Part shown: piece by piece, positions 11,783 through 23,262 of the stretch
Layout of the letters: each line of letters begins with the position of its first letter
Position numbering within the stretch: the first letter of the stretch is position 1
Origin: Apricaphanius iberus
Lineage: Eukaryota > Chordata > Actinopteri > Cyprinodontiformes > Aphaniidae
NCBI GenBank assembly: GCA_028564705.1
Contig: JAPXFQ010002889.1
Coordinates: 2,273,366-2,337,365, forward strand
DNA length: 64,000 nt
Direction of reading: 5' to 3'
Translations under genes and position numbers: made by a program
The notes under the pieces: model-generated
What the model was told of the DNA's origin: nothing
Databases searched by the model: none
The model's input: the letters and a program-made list of their open reading frames with translations, nothing else

Positions 11783-13930
11783 GTATTATCTATTGTTTTT
11801 GCCTCCATTCTATCTGTCTTTACTTGGCTGGTTGATTACCTGCCTTATTCTTGCTGTCTGTACCCCCTGTATACTTACTAACTAGCACAGCTGCTATGTG
11901 TTTGTCAGAATCTCAAAACTTGGAGAGGGTGTGTGGTTGTGTGGGGGTTGTTCCTTTTTCATTATATTCTTATCTCTTTATTTTTTGCTGATCTATCATG
12001 CAGTTTTTCAGTTATACGTTATTCATTTGCACTCTGTGTTTATGTTTCTGGATATTGTGCCCCTTTAGCATTTTGCTTGTTTATAAGTCTATTATTACCT
12101 TTACCCATTTACCTGAAATGACGTTGCAACATAGAAATAGAGTGTTTTGAATAAAAAATTTAAAAAAACCCTGAATGATCTTGCCTTGAAGGCCTTCATG
12201 TGTGTTGTGTCCCTATTCTAATCTGGGAAGTTGAGAACTATAGGAGAAAACTTTGTCTGATTTGTGTGGCCATTAGTCAGTCAGTGGAGTCCAGATGGAC
12301 AATGGAAAGCTGGTGGAGCAGAAAAAAACAGGTCTCCCTAAGACCCATCCTCCTGAAGATCAACCAGCAAGCTGTTTCCCTTGAATAAGGTAACTTTGCC
12401 ACTAGTATTATATCAAAACAATTGCAGCAGACCAATGTCTGAAAAACAAGTGATCAGTCCTAGAAAAATAAACAAAAAATGAACAAGAACATTTCCTGAA
12501 ATGAGCAAACTGTCATAAATGTGATTTTTTTTTGAGACAATTAGAACAAAGTGTATACTGTATAAATATCAAATTCCAGCTGTAATTAGCATCATGTTTA
12601 ATTAAGTATCAGACTGGGACCAGGCTTTAGCAAATACCTTTTCCTAACTATCAGCGTAAGGGATAACAGAAATCCCACTGAGAATATATTTTTTCCTGTT
12701 TTGACAATTTTTTTTTAGTTTTGTTTAGACATCTATGTTCCAAATATTGTTTTTTTAAAATGCTTGGACAAATCCTCCATTGCGTTCTCTTGCTTATCCA
12801 TTTCACTAATAGATTAAATATTGATTTAAAAAAAAAATTCGTTTTTTTCAGAGCTTTGAATGAAGTTGCCTTTTAGTACATTGCCACATTTGACCTCCCT
12901 ACCAATGAGCTCAGTAGACGGTGCCGTCTTAACAATTCATAGGTCACAGTTAAGGACAAAGGAAGACTCGTCTCCGTTACAGGAATTAGTCAAAATCATA
13001 TCTTGATTTGGGTGCAAACCCCCAAACAGCCAGAATCAAATTCAGTGGTCAGTCTGGTTGAAAATCTGAAGTATGTTGGTAACTGTGATGTTTTTTTTTG
13101 CTCTTTGCAGATGATCTATTGTTTGAGTCACTGCCTCCTTATATGGTACCTGTATTCATTCAGTGAAAGTAGCTCATTTTTCTGTCAGCCACAGGTCTAA
13201 TGATAACAATGAACTACAAAACAAAAAAAGATCTCTAAAAGCTAAACGTATGGCCGTTAGTGGAATATAGACACGGTATGATCAATCATGTGCAGTTCAT
13301 GAAATAAATAAAGTAGCATGCTGTACCTACGCAGGTATTTTCATTTGTAGGAATGTTTTATCATGATTATCTTGGCTGTTGACCCCCAAACATTATCGAC
13401 AGCCTCATCCTTCATGTACTTTGTACGGTTCTGTGACAGGCTGCACTGTTTGATGAAACATCTGGTTTGGGGTGATGCTGCTTTGGTCTTTAATGGCCTC
13501 TGTGAGAGGCCACATCAATGGAAAGCATGATAAATCTGGACAATGAAAGAGCCAGTAAAGAAGTCAGCAGGGGTTCGACGGAGCTGGCAACAGGAAGTGT
13601 GGCTCCTCTTGACCTCTGAACCCTGAGGTGACTTGTTGCCCTCTGTCTGCTGTCTGATCTCTGTGGCCCACATGTTACAGAGTACAGTGAAGTGGTTATA
13701 AAAACAAGTACCATTTCACATATATCCTGGATATATTAAAATATGTGTATAATAATTGATTCTAGAACATCATTCAAAGATGGCTTTTCAGTCAATTTAG
13801 ATTTTAATGACTTTTGAGAGAGGATTTTAGGGAAACAGCATATTTATTTGCTAAATCATCACTGCCTATTAATTGTTTTCTTATCTTATTGGCTAATTAA
13901 TCAAGTGAAACATTATCTTGGTAAAAAAAT
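11783..13930. other. Unassigned AT-rich sequence
   Basis: No gene, repeat family or RNA gene recognised. Short ORFs of 60-75 codons have no motifs. Confidence 0.5.
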
Positions 13931-14236
13931 GCCTGTACTTGTATAGCGCTTTATTTAGCCCCTATGGACCCCAAAGTGCTTCACACTACATTCAGTCATT
14001 CACTTTTTTCTTCACACATTCACACACTGGTGATGGTAAACTACGTCATAGCCATAGCTGCCCTGGTGCGCACTGACAGAGCGGAGGCTGCTGGACACTG
14101 GAGCCACCGGGCCCTCGGACCACCACCAGTAGGTTATGTGTGAAGTGTCTTGCCCAAGGACACAAGGAGCTGGAGCTCGAACCGGCAACCCTTTGATTAA
14201 AAGACGAACTTCCAGCTCCTGAGCTACGGTCACCCC
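13931..14236 (-). mobile_element. tRNA-derived SINE
   Basis: Read on the - strand the element starts with a tRNA-like head. A box A-like TAGCTCAGGAG lies about 10 bp in and a box B-like GGTTCGAGCTC about 35 bp further on, matching the spacing of an RNA polymerase III internal promoter. A body follows containing 'gtgtccttgggcaagacact', and the tail 'aaagcgctatacaagtacag' resembles the 3' end of a partner LINE. This head-body-LINE-tail plan is that of a teleost SINE. It encodes no protein. Confidence 0.75.
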
Positions 14237-14662
14237 ATATCAAACTGAACATCCCAAAAATAAAAAGTTCAGTTCACCTAAAAACCCTAAACCCTAAAAT
14301 TTTTTGTCTTTTTTTTGTCTTAGCTTTTTTTTTGTGTCTATTGTGTTTTGCGGAAGCAGTGATTTTCTGTATTATTCAAAATTATTCAAATTCTCATTTT
14401 AAATTCTTTAATGAGCATGCCTTTTTCTCTCTCTGCCATTTAGATGCTCAACAAATTGTTTAGAAAGTTAATGTTTTAAGTATGTTCCTTTATTAAGTCT
14501 TAAACAATTTTCTTTTTCATTATTTAGGTCTAAAAGAAAACTCCTTAAAAAGCTGCAAAGGACTTAAAGATGAAGTTGCCGTTCCAGTGCAGAACATCTC
14601 CACAGAGCAACACTGGTTTAAATCAAAGGAAATTCATGTTACAAAAAGCTTCATTGTCCTAA
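14237..14662. other. Unassigned sequence
   Basis: AT-rich sequence without a recognisable gene. A two-unit CCCTAAA run at 14283-14298 is too short to be a telomeric tract. Confidence 0.5.
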
Positions 14663-14770
14663 TGGCACCAGTCTGCATGCCACAAAGGAAAGATTTAGCT
14701 TTAAAGTTTTTCTCCCCTATCCCTTGGCACTTTGGGGGAGGGGGGTTATTGTTGCACAGCTGAGTTTTGC
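14663..14770 (+). repeat. Direct repeat copy 1 of an unnamed ~105-bp repeat
   Basis: This segment and 16095-16197 share a colinear match beginning tggcaccagtctgcatgcca, passing 'aaaggaaagatttagct' and 'cccttggcac', and ending 'ttattgttgcacagc'. Identity is high but broken by small indels, including a G tract here. The family is not recognised. Confidence 0.75.
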
Positions 14771-16094
14771 TGCACTATAACATAAAATCCCAATAAAAGC
14801 GAAGAGGTTTGAGGTTGAAATTTGGCAAAATGTGAAAAAAGTTCTGAGGATGTGGCTTGGTTTAAAAGTCACAGCAGCTACATTAGACAAAAAAAATAAC
14901 ACCTCAAAGAAATATCTGTTGAATATTCTTCTCAAAGTTGTCTTCAGTCTTTGCTCAATGCCCATCAGTGAAAAACACAAACTTGTTAGCACCACTGGGT
15001 AAATTTTTTTTTTTTTTTACAACAGTCTAGTACTTTACTGTGTCGGCTGACAGTTGTACACTTGAAGCTTCTCTCAATTAGTGCAGAGCAGATGTTATTG
15101 TAGTTGAATAAGATCAATAGAGCCAGTTGTTCCTGGACAGACCTTCCTGCAACCTGGCATTTTACAACACAGTCTTATTCGGGCTGCAAAGAGTTTAGCT
15201 GTTAATTAAAACAGAAGGAAGTGGGTGCTAGGGAAAAAGGAGGACACAATGAGGCAGGAGTCCACTCCAACCAAAATGCCCCTGATCAGAGTGACCTCCA
15301 GGCGCAGAGGGCCCCCTTTTAACAGAGCATCTCTGTAGAACCAAACAGATACTGGTTTATACAAGGAGACAACTCAGGAAGAACTGCAGAGCTTAAACAG
15401 TCTCTTTAACTTTTTCCAGTCATCCCCATGGGTAGATGTTTACCGCAACTTGTCTAAACAATAGTGAACCAGATGTGGGGAAGAAGGCTTCTGGGTCATT
15501 CAGAACCATTTATGGCTGAAAGTGACAGCTGTAACTTGTCAGTTTCTTTCAGTTTGAGCTTTGACTATGCTTTGGGAGATCTGAAGTAAGAAAGAATAAA
15601 ATTACCCTTGAATAAAAATATTCACCTAATCTCAGTGTGAATGAGCTAATATTTTTAATTTCAAGATAATATTGAAGGAATAACGACTCCCTATGGAAGT
15701 ATGTCTATATTTGTTCTGGCACAGAGTTAAATCTGGTCTTAATCGCCTCCATGTCTGCTGCTGGTCTTGAAGATGAATGAGCTTCTTTTTGTAGAAAATA
15801 ATCCAACATGTTTATTTTTTCTGCAGACTTCATGTAAAACTTTTCAACCATTAGGGAAAGTAGAATTAGGTGTCTTCCAGATTTTGTGAAAGAATTCGTT
15901 TAGTCAGACAAATGTTTCATTTTTGTGAGTGCATGCAAGCTGTAACTCCCCATTGGCCAGCTCCTTGTCCCCCATCTTTATGACCCATCTCTTATTTCAG
16001 GTTTTTTCCATGTGGTCCAACACCTGATGCTGCGTGGCTTTGCTGCTGGGATGTAGTCACATACTCACAGCAGACTCTGTCCAATCAGGATAAT
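14771..16094. other. Unassigned sequence between the two direct repeats
   Basis: No gene or known repeat was recognised. A 92-codon ORF on the - strand at 14717-14995 overlaps the repeat and has no domain pattern. Confidence 0.5.
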
Positions 16095-16197
16095 TGGCAC
16101 CAGACTGCAAGCCACAAAGGAAAGATTTAGCTTGGAATTTGTTTCTCCCCTCTCCCTTGGCACTTTTAGGTGTTTATTGTTGCACAGCAGAGTTTTT
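16095..16197 (+). repeat. Direct repeat copy 2 of the unnamed ~105-bp repeat
   Basis: Colinear with 14663-14770, same orientation, 1.4 kb downstream. It starts tggcaccagactgcaagcca. A short 'aaagcttcatt' string occurs just before copy 1 and 60 bp after copy 2, so the repeated unit may once have been larger. Confidence 0.75.
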
Positions 16198-17029
16198 AAA
16201 GAATGCATTGGCATCCATTAAATCAGTGCAGTGCTATTTCCTGGGAATTTGTTGTAAAGCTTCATTACTTCTACCTAATTAAAAGTCATGCATAGTGTGG
16301 AAAGCTTTCAGTGATGAGTGTTTAAGGTCCGTCATGGATCTCATAAACTTCTGAACTTGCTTCACATCACATATTATAAAAAATCTTTATCTTTTGCCCC
16401 AAAGAACAGATTTAAAATAAGTTATGATGAGTATTCTATGCACACGTCTTCCTTTTCACATTTGTCAGCTTATTTTTCACAGTAAAAAGTTCAACAAAAC
16501 TATATTATTTTTATGACTTGTAGAAAGTAAACTTCATTTTGTCGTGTGTGTGAGTCGTCACTGGTGCAGGGACAATGCATGAAGATGTGTGTTGTTGTCT
16601 CTAAATGGAGTGAATATATTTATTATTTTTCTATTCATACCAACTACTAAAATCCATTTTTCACTAGATTGCACACTCTCCTGCTTGCACTCACTAATGT
16701 GCATTCATTCAACAATATACAGATCAATCAGAAGTTAATACAGGGTTAAGTAACCTCCCTAGGGGCACATCAACATCTGACAGGAGGAATTGAACATACA
16801 AATTTTAAATTATAAAACTAGAAAAGCTCTCAAACAGGGCAGACCTCCTCCAGGGTCACTCACAACCCCCATCCCCATGTTACTATCTAATTCTATGTTT
16901 CAATACTTTTCTATTTAAATGTCTGTTAATGAGACACATGGTTGTGTTAGTGCTTTCGTGATGCTCTTCCAGCAGAGAGGGGAGACTCATGTATGCATGA
17001 TTAATTTTCTATGCAAATACTCCAACGGT
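16198..17029. other. Unassigned sequence, with a possible SINE/LINE scrap
   Basis: No gene. At about 16735-16800 the order 'gggttaagtaacctccctag', then 'ggcacatcaacatctgacag' and 'gaggaattgaac' resembles the antisense of retroposon bodies of the type that contain 'gaattgaacc'. It is too short to classify. Confidence 0.35.
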
Positions 17030-17283
17030 AGCGGGGCTCCTGTGCAAGAAGAGCGGCTTGTGAGCCACAATGGCATGGGTGCTTGGTGGTTGGATACAAG
17101 CTTCATGTCGAATTACCCTATAAACTTATTCGGTTGTTCCTGGTTCTGTTGCGGACATTTCATCAAAATATCATCTAAATCCGTCCATAATTTTTTAAAG
17201 TTATGTTTCAACAGACAGACAGATGGACGTGAAAACATACTGTATAGGGCCTACCTCCTGGCAGAGGTAATAACAACAACTAG
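17030..17283 (+). repeat. Probable LINE/SINE 3' end with 'gcagaggtaataa' tail
   Basis: The stretch containing 'aaatccgtccataatttttt' and 'aacagacagacagatggacg', ending 'ctggcagaggtaataacaac', has the layout of a widespread retroposon 3' end in aquatic animals, often associated with RTE-type LINEs. The overlapping 134-codon ORF (16919-17323) shows no protein family and is probably chance. Confidence 0.4.
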
Positions 17284-18107
17284 TCTTCCTAGTGTACCAA
17301 AATTACCCATTTGTAGGTTTTAGGAGTTCAGCCAGACCCCTGCAAGTTGTTGACTTTCACTTGGTGTCGTCATTCTAAGCCAAGTTCACTGCCAGCAAAA
17401 GGTGTACATTCTCAGGAAACTCAAGGCAAAGGTGTTATTAAGCATATTTCAAACAGCAAATAGCATGAACTATTTGAATTCTTTGATTACTTTAAGAATA
17501 AAGACATGTTGACTTTTTTTTTTACCAATTAGGGTCGGCTCCACCAGTCCCGAGAAGTCAAAAAGCACCAGGAAAATCAATTTAAGTGGTAGAAAGATAG
17601 ACATTTCTTTCCAACCAACCTCACAATATTGCATGGTGTAAACCACAGTGAAAACTATAGCTCTTAATTTGTTCTTTTGTTTAATTTGTTCTTTTGATGG
17701 TTTGGTCAAATGAGTTCAAATTATACTGTACAGCCTGAATGTGTGAACATTTTGTTACAGTGATTAGATGATGCAAATATACTGGTCTGTTTAACAACAG
17801 TGTATGTTTACATAGCCTGGCTTCAAAAACACGCCCAGTCAAGAATATGTTCATATGGGCAAGAAATGTATTTCTGACTGGAAATGAGAAAGACATCGAT
17901 CAAAACATACACAAAATCTACAAAGAGGAAAAAAAAAAATTGCTTTGCATCTTAACAAAAATCAATATGTCACACATGATGCATATCCTTATTTATAAGC
18001 ACTTGAAAAATCTATACTGGCTTTACAGCAACCAAATCGTTCCTGTACTCGTTTTACAGAGGATTTTTAACAATTAGTTTCGTTGATGAGCTCCAAATCT
18101 TAGAGGT
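17284..18107. other. Unassigned AT-rich sequence
   Basis: No gene or repeat family recognised. Overlapping short ORFs on both strands carry no motifs. Confidence 0.5.
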
Positions 18108-18235
18108 TGTAAGGCCTTTTGGCCATCACCCTAATCGTTAGCACCCTCCACAAATTCAAGTAAGGACTCTGGCTAAGCCACTCTAAAATCTTATTATTAC
18201 TTCCAGCAAGAAGAAACATATCTCTAACATTAGGA
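18108..18235 (-). pseudogene. Tc1-like transposase remnant
   Basis: Antisense of this stretch follows the order of a Tc1 transposase around its last catalytic motif: the + strand reads 'caccctccacaaattcaagt' then 'aaggactctggctaagccac', the diverged counterpart of the segment that encodes the SP-DLNPIENLW region and the residues after it. Stops and indels break the frame, and no terminal repeats could be paired around it. Only a scrap of about 130 bp is visible. Confidence 0.5.
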
Positions 18236-18949
18236 TTACTTTAACACTATCTATTACCTCTGCACAAGGGTGTCAGTTTGTTTTTAAAATAGCTGGGGAC
18301 CCACCCGTGAACTTGAGTGTGGTTTGAAGATTGCTGGGTACAGTTAGTACTAATTATTCATATAATCAATAAGTATTCATCTTTTTAGTGCTTAATTACA
18401 ATATTCACCATAGAGTGTAAACAGTTGTTGAAAATCGTATCATTATTCAATCAATAAAGGTTGAAAGCCAAAAGAGAAGTGCATTTGCTTTCCAAATAAA
18501 ACTGAAAACCATCATTAGGCTGTTGGCTTGGAAGAATAATTAAAATCCACATCATAGCAAATAGAACCATTTTGGCTGTACTCGCCCCAGAAGAATGTCC
18601 AACAATAAAACTTGTTCCTTTTGAAACCTTTGCCGTTCTGTTTTGAGAAACTTTAACTTCACTACAGTTCAGCAACAGTGCAGGTACCCACAGGTGAATC
18701 CCATTAAGTTATTTCACAGTTGGAAAAATACATCAATTAAATTTCACTGGTCCGGGAGGAAATTTTCTTTATTGTGGGAGAGTCAGGAGTAAGAAAATAT
18801 AATCGTTTTAATGTTTTGTTTGAGACTCCCAAAGAGTATTGTGTTTGATATGGTGCATTGGTATAAAGCGCATGAGAGAATATTTCTCAACTTTCGGTTG
18901 ATGGGAGAATATTCTCACTATCTAGGCATCCAACGCTGCCAGAGAGAGA
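18236..18949. other. Unassigned AT-rich sequence
   Basis: No gene or repeat family recognised. Confidence 0.5.
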
Positions 18950-19040
18950 TTTTTCTGTGGCTGGATTGACCACTGGAGATAGGCACCAGCTGGCCCACAA
19001 CCCTATGAGAAGAAGTGGTATAGATGGATGGATGGACGAT
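18950..19040 (+). repeat. RTE/SINE-type 3' tail ending in (GATG)n
   Basis: The order 'ccactggagataggcaccag', 'ctggcccacaaccctatgag' and 'aagaagtggtatagatggat' is the familiar 3' end of a teleost retroposon that terminates in GATG/GGAT tetramers. It is short and carries no coding sequence. Confidence 0.6.
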
Positions 19041-19685
19041 ACCGCTTTTATTTCTTTGAAATATTGGAGAGCTGAAATTAATTTGGTGAAAATATTACTG
19101 TGCAGAAACATTATATTGCCCTGCCAGTGCAAAGTTGAGGGAATATTCCAGCATGCTCTCTCCACAAACATAATATATCAACAAGATTCTCTTTGGGAGT
19201 CTTAAACCAACAAAAATATTACATGAATATTTTCACTCTCAACCAACTTGCAAGAAAGAAACTTCTGCCAAACCCATGAAATTTAATTTATGTATTTTTC
19301 CATCTTAAAATGGGTAGCCTGCAAGTGACATAGCAAGACTGCCCTGAATGTGTTTGCAGCGGACTACAAGTCTTTTAAAACCTTGATATATCTACTCCGA
19401 AGCATCCGAAGCATCTGCTCAGAAAAAAACATGACTGTATAAGAAAGCAGAATAGACTGATTTGAATAATAGTCAGGTTAGTTACTGATTATGTTAAATT
19501 GTATTGGGAGCACAAGTGGATGTTAGATGTCTGCTGGTTCGAAATTCGGCATCAGGTTTTTAAAAATGGTGGGGAGAAAACCGTCAATCAAAAATATTGC
19601 TGGGGACATGTCCCTGGCTAAAATGACGTCTATGCTTGTTTAATAACTTTATTATACAAAAAAATTATTAAATTAACAATGATTC
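19041..19685. other. Unassigned AT-rich sequence
   Basis: No gene or repeat family recognised. Confidence 0.5.
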
Positions 19686-20095
19686 ACAACAGATGTAATC
19701 CCTAGTCACTTTACAAGAAAAAGTATTTAAATTCAATTATAAAAACATTCTAATCACAAGTTTTCCATTCAAGGAATCGAGCAGTTGATACAGACTCCAA
19801 ATACATCAATCCTCTCAGCAATCCCTCAAACTGAGCAAGCATATAATGACAGTAGAGAAGAAAATCTCTCCTTTAACAGCATAAACCTCCAGCAGAACTT
19901 GGCCCAGTACAAGTGACCATCTGCCACCACCATCTGATGGTTTGAGAAGACAGAGAAGAGACACAGAAAGAACAAAAGTATGTAGGAGTACTTTCTAAAT
20001 TAAATAAAGAAAAAACTTACTAACAGGACATGGAAGATATTCAGTTTTTGGGAGCACCATCTCAGTCAATGCCCACTGTCAAACAGGGCATTGAA
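19686..20095 (-). mobile_element. L2/Maui-type LINE 3' UTR fragment, copy C
   Basis: Diverged match to the 3' UTR of the full-length L2 in the same orientation. It shows 'cacaacagatgtaatcccta' for the tail block, 'ctcagcaatccctcaaactg', and 'acctccagcagaacttggcc' in order. It is truncated before the ORF2 coding region, with no hAT interruption. Confidence 0.8.
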
Positions 20096-21609
20096 ACCTA
20101 AAGACCACTATCCTGCATGTTTTAGTTCATTCACTGGTTGGACATACTTGAATCAAATTATAGTTCATTAGCAGGCCTCTGAAGAACATTATGACAGGCA
20201 GAGGAGTTAGTTGGACCATTTGAATCAGCTGTGTTGGAGCACAGACATCTAAAACTTGGAGGACACCAGTCTTTGAGGATTGGTGCTGAACATCCATAAT
20301 GCAGATTAAGATGCTATATCTATATAAGCTTCTGAATTGTTTGTTATTGTGAAGAGATCAATGGAATGCTGGGTTGTACTGCTGCCACCTCCGCCATCCT
20401 CTTAACATCCAGGTGTAAAAAGCTAATTCAACAGGGCAACGGACAACTTGCTGAACCCACATCTAAAATCACAGCAATGTGCACTGATATCTTTGCATGG
20501 CCATAACAAGGTACAACCTAATAATAAAGGGTATAAAAACAGAAAATGTGCAGAATGAAAATGGGACTCAGAGAATAAACACTAAGAGGAGAAGTTTGAC
20601 CCTTTAGCTCATCTGTTTTTGTTTAAGATCACTTTGGTATTTTGCACTGATTTGTGATATTTTAAAAAGACTTTATCTTATTTGAGGCCAATAATTTACT
20701 GACCTACTGGACATAAGAAAAGGCCTTAAGAATGCTCTTTGTCCCATTATTTTTCCTGAAAGAAAGAAAATTAGCAAGGACAGCAGAAATGTATCTAAGT
20801 TGGAGTGGTGTGTAAGATAAAAGCTCCAATCTCCCTGTGACCACAGAGCTGCCTTACTGCATGGGGATTCTGGTTTATGGTGGGAGATCCAAGCGTCTCA
20901 AATTCTCTCCCTGCCATAGTGTTTAATCACAAGGCCCCACCTAGATGAAACTCCCAGTCTGAACCCAGAGAAACAGCATCTGGTGTACCACAGCTGAGGT
21001 TGTCATGCTCAAATATAGACAAGAACAGAGGCATAAAAGGACGAGGAGAGCACATTCTTTCCCAGCAGAAGGTTGCAGCACACACCCTGAAGCATGGTCC
21101 AAAACTGTTTTGACTCTATAAATACAAGATGAGAATCTCCTACTATCCCCCAGTGGAAAGCTTTGTGGACAGAATCACACTCTCTTCAGCATGGAAAGCT
21201 GCAGAAACCTTCAATTTTTATATCTTTCAACACTCAGGTCCTCTCCAACTTTTTTTTCTTGTCCTCACTGGGTTTTAGTGCATGCTTTTACTGCTTTTAG
21301 AATATTACTTGTTTACATAATGTGAAGGACAAGCTGCATAAGAACCATGGATAAAGTTTTTGTATTATAGAAATAACATAGGATTCAATAGGACGGGTGT
21401 TTTGAAAGATTAAGGGGGTGTTGGTGTTGGAGTCTCTGGCGAACCCACATCTCCCTCATCTCTCCAAGATGCATCTCATTGCCTGGTTGCCAAGATACAG
21501 GCAGCTCTGTGTGAACACCTGGAAGGTAAAATGAGATCTGTCCCACCAGAACAAAAGATAAGCATTTAGCCAGACTGTCATGCAGCAGAAACAAGAGGGT
21601 TAACTAAGA
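20096..21609. other. Unassigned sequence
   Basis: No open frame longer than about 70 codons and no recognisable repeat family in roughly 1.5 kb. Confidence 0.5.
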
Positions 21610-21939
21610 TAATAATTCACTAGCCTGGACCACGCCACAGATTGAATGAACGGTTTGCAGGCAAGAATGAAGCTACGAGTTTAGAATTTAAACAGTTTAT
21701 TGAAGGCATGGAGGAAAGAATGGTCTGGGTGAGGTGTCGTCGGAGACACGGCGGAAGACTCAGTGTGGTGGCGCAGTCTTCAGGAAAAGACGTCTTTCCA
21801 AGCCTGCTCAGGACCCCCCCAGACAAGACCTAGAAGAGAGAGATGTTAGAAGGGTGGTACAGGAGTGTACGAGGTCGTGGAACAGGGATGCTGCGAACGG
21901 TGGATGCTGCAAACGAAAGGGGGATGGGTTAAGAGGGGT

Positions 21940-22492
21940 GGGTTGGCAAGACCCGGAGAGAAAAAGAGGAGGCGGGTCGGCAAGACCCAGAGAGAAAAAG
22001 AGGAGGCGGGTCGGCAAGACCCAGAGAGACAGAAGGAGGAGGCGGGTCGGCAAGACCCAGAGGGAGAGAAGAGGAGGCGGGTCGGCAAGACCCAGAGGGA
22101 GAGAAAGAGGAGGTGGGTCGGCAAGACCCAGAGGGAGAGAAAGAGGAGGCGGGTCAGCAGGACCCAGAGGGAGAGAGAGAGGAGGCGGGTCGTCAGGATC
22201 CAGAGGGAGAGAGAGAGGAGGCGGGTCGGCAGGACCCAGACATAGAGAGAAAGAGGAGGCGGGTCGGCAAGACCCAGAGATAGAGAGAAAGAGGAGGCAG
22301 GTCGGCAATAAACAGAGAAAGAGAGAAAGAGGAGGCGGGTCGGCAAGACCCAGAATTAGAGAGAAAGAGGAGGCGGGTCGGCAGGACCCAGACAGAGAAA
22401 GAGGAGGCGGGTCGGCATGACCCAGACAGAAAGAGGAGGGTCGGCAGGACCCAGAGAGAGAAGGAGGAGGCGGGTCGGCAGGACCAGGCAAC
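21940..22492 (+). repeat. GC-rich purine minisatellite, about 16 units
   Basis: About 16 tandem units of 30-38 bp built on a core ggcgggtcggcaagacccag followed by a GA-rich arm ending aggag. The core contains the inverted repeat GGGTC-ggcaa-GACCC. Unit lengths vary and are not all multiples of three, and long ORFs exist on both strands, so the coding-like appearance (228 and 227 codons) comes from the absence of T-rich stops. It lies within a GC-richer island, about 21610-22680, that I cannot assign to a known element. Confidence 0.9.
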
Positions 22493-22680
22493 TTAGAGGG
22501 ATGGGAAGGGAGGGGTAACAGAAACGAACAAGATGGAAGGGAAGTAAGAGGCAGACGGGGTTTATATGTGTATCGCGGCGTGATAGCAATGTGAGAGAGG
22601 CCGGGGGTACCCGGTGAGACGAGTTTAGGGCTGATTAGGACATGCGAAGCGGGTATGAGGCGTGTCCTAGCTCCTGAACT

Positions 22681-23262
22681 TCAGTCAACTTTGTTAACTC
22701 CATTTGATGATAAAGATTAACATAATAAGAGATGTTTTAAAGCATTAATAATATTGTTTTTATAGTGTAACAGTTCACTTCCTAGAAAAAAAAAATATGC
22801 CATGCATGTTTTATGTTAGTATCTGACATGCATATGCTTATGAACATTATGCAAAGGGTTTTTATTTTAGATAATTTAATCTAAATAGGGACACTCACAC
22901 ATCACTAAAACAGGGATATATTTCAAAGACTTATTTCTGTTAATTTTAGTAATTAAGGCTAACAGCTAATGAAAAAATCTAACGTTTTTTTTAAACATTT
23001 CTCTGGAACCTACAAAATAACAGAGGACCAAAATTAAAAGAGTTTTTTAACTTAAAACGATGCTGTGTTCTACACAATAATGAAGATGACAGTCCAGCAA
23101 GGAGTCATACACAAGATGATTTGGACACAAAAAGTAATTTCTAATCCGTCTGTTTACAGAGCGATGTGCACAAGCATGTAACTTAAAGGTGAGTGGAAGT
23201 AAAAAAAAAATACGAAAGAAAAAGACGCTTGATGATGAATCTTTATACGTATAAATCATGTA
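22681..23262. other. Unassigned AT-rich sequence
   Basis: No gene or repeat family recognised between the minisatellite island and the Tc1-like element. Confidence 0.5.

Noticed and set aside
11304..11835. 153-codon and 115-codon ORFs with Cys/Val or Thr/His runs
   Set aside because: The runs are the (CA)n microsatellite read in different frames, and the rest has no protein-family pattern.
13931..14236. Functional tRNA gene
   Set aside because: Box A and B are present, but the sequence cannot form a full cloverleaf and is joined to a SINE body and LINE-type tail.
14283..14298. CCCTAAA telomere-like repeat
   Set aside because: Only two units, and the vertebrate telomere unit is CCCTAA/TTAGGG; taken as chance.
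21734..22491. 228- and 227-codon repetitive ORFs on opposite strands
   Set aside because: They arise from the purine minisatellite. Unit lengths vary out of frame and the translation is low-complexity.
21940..22492. CRISPR-like array of regular repeats
   Set aside because: Units are contiguous and similar throughout with no unique spacers, and the genome is eukaryotic. It is a minisatellite.
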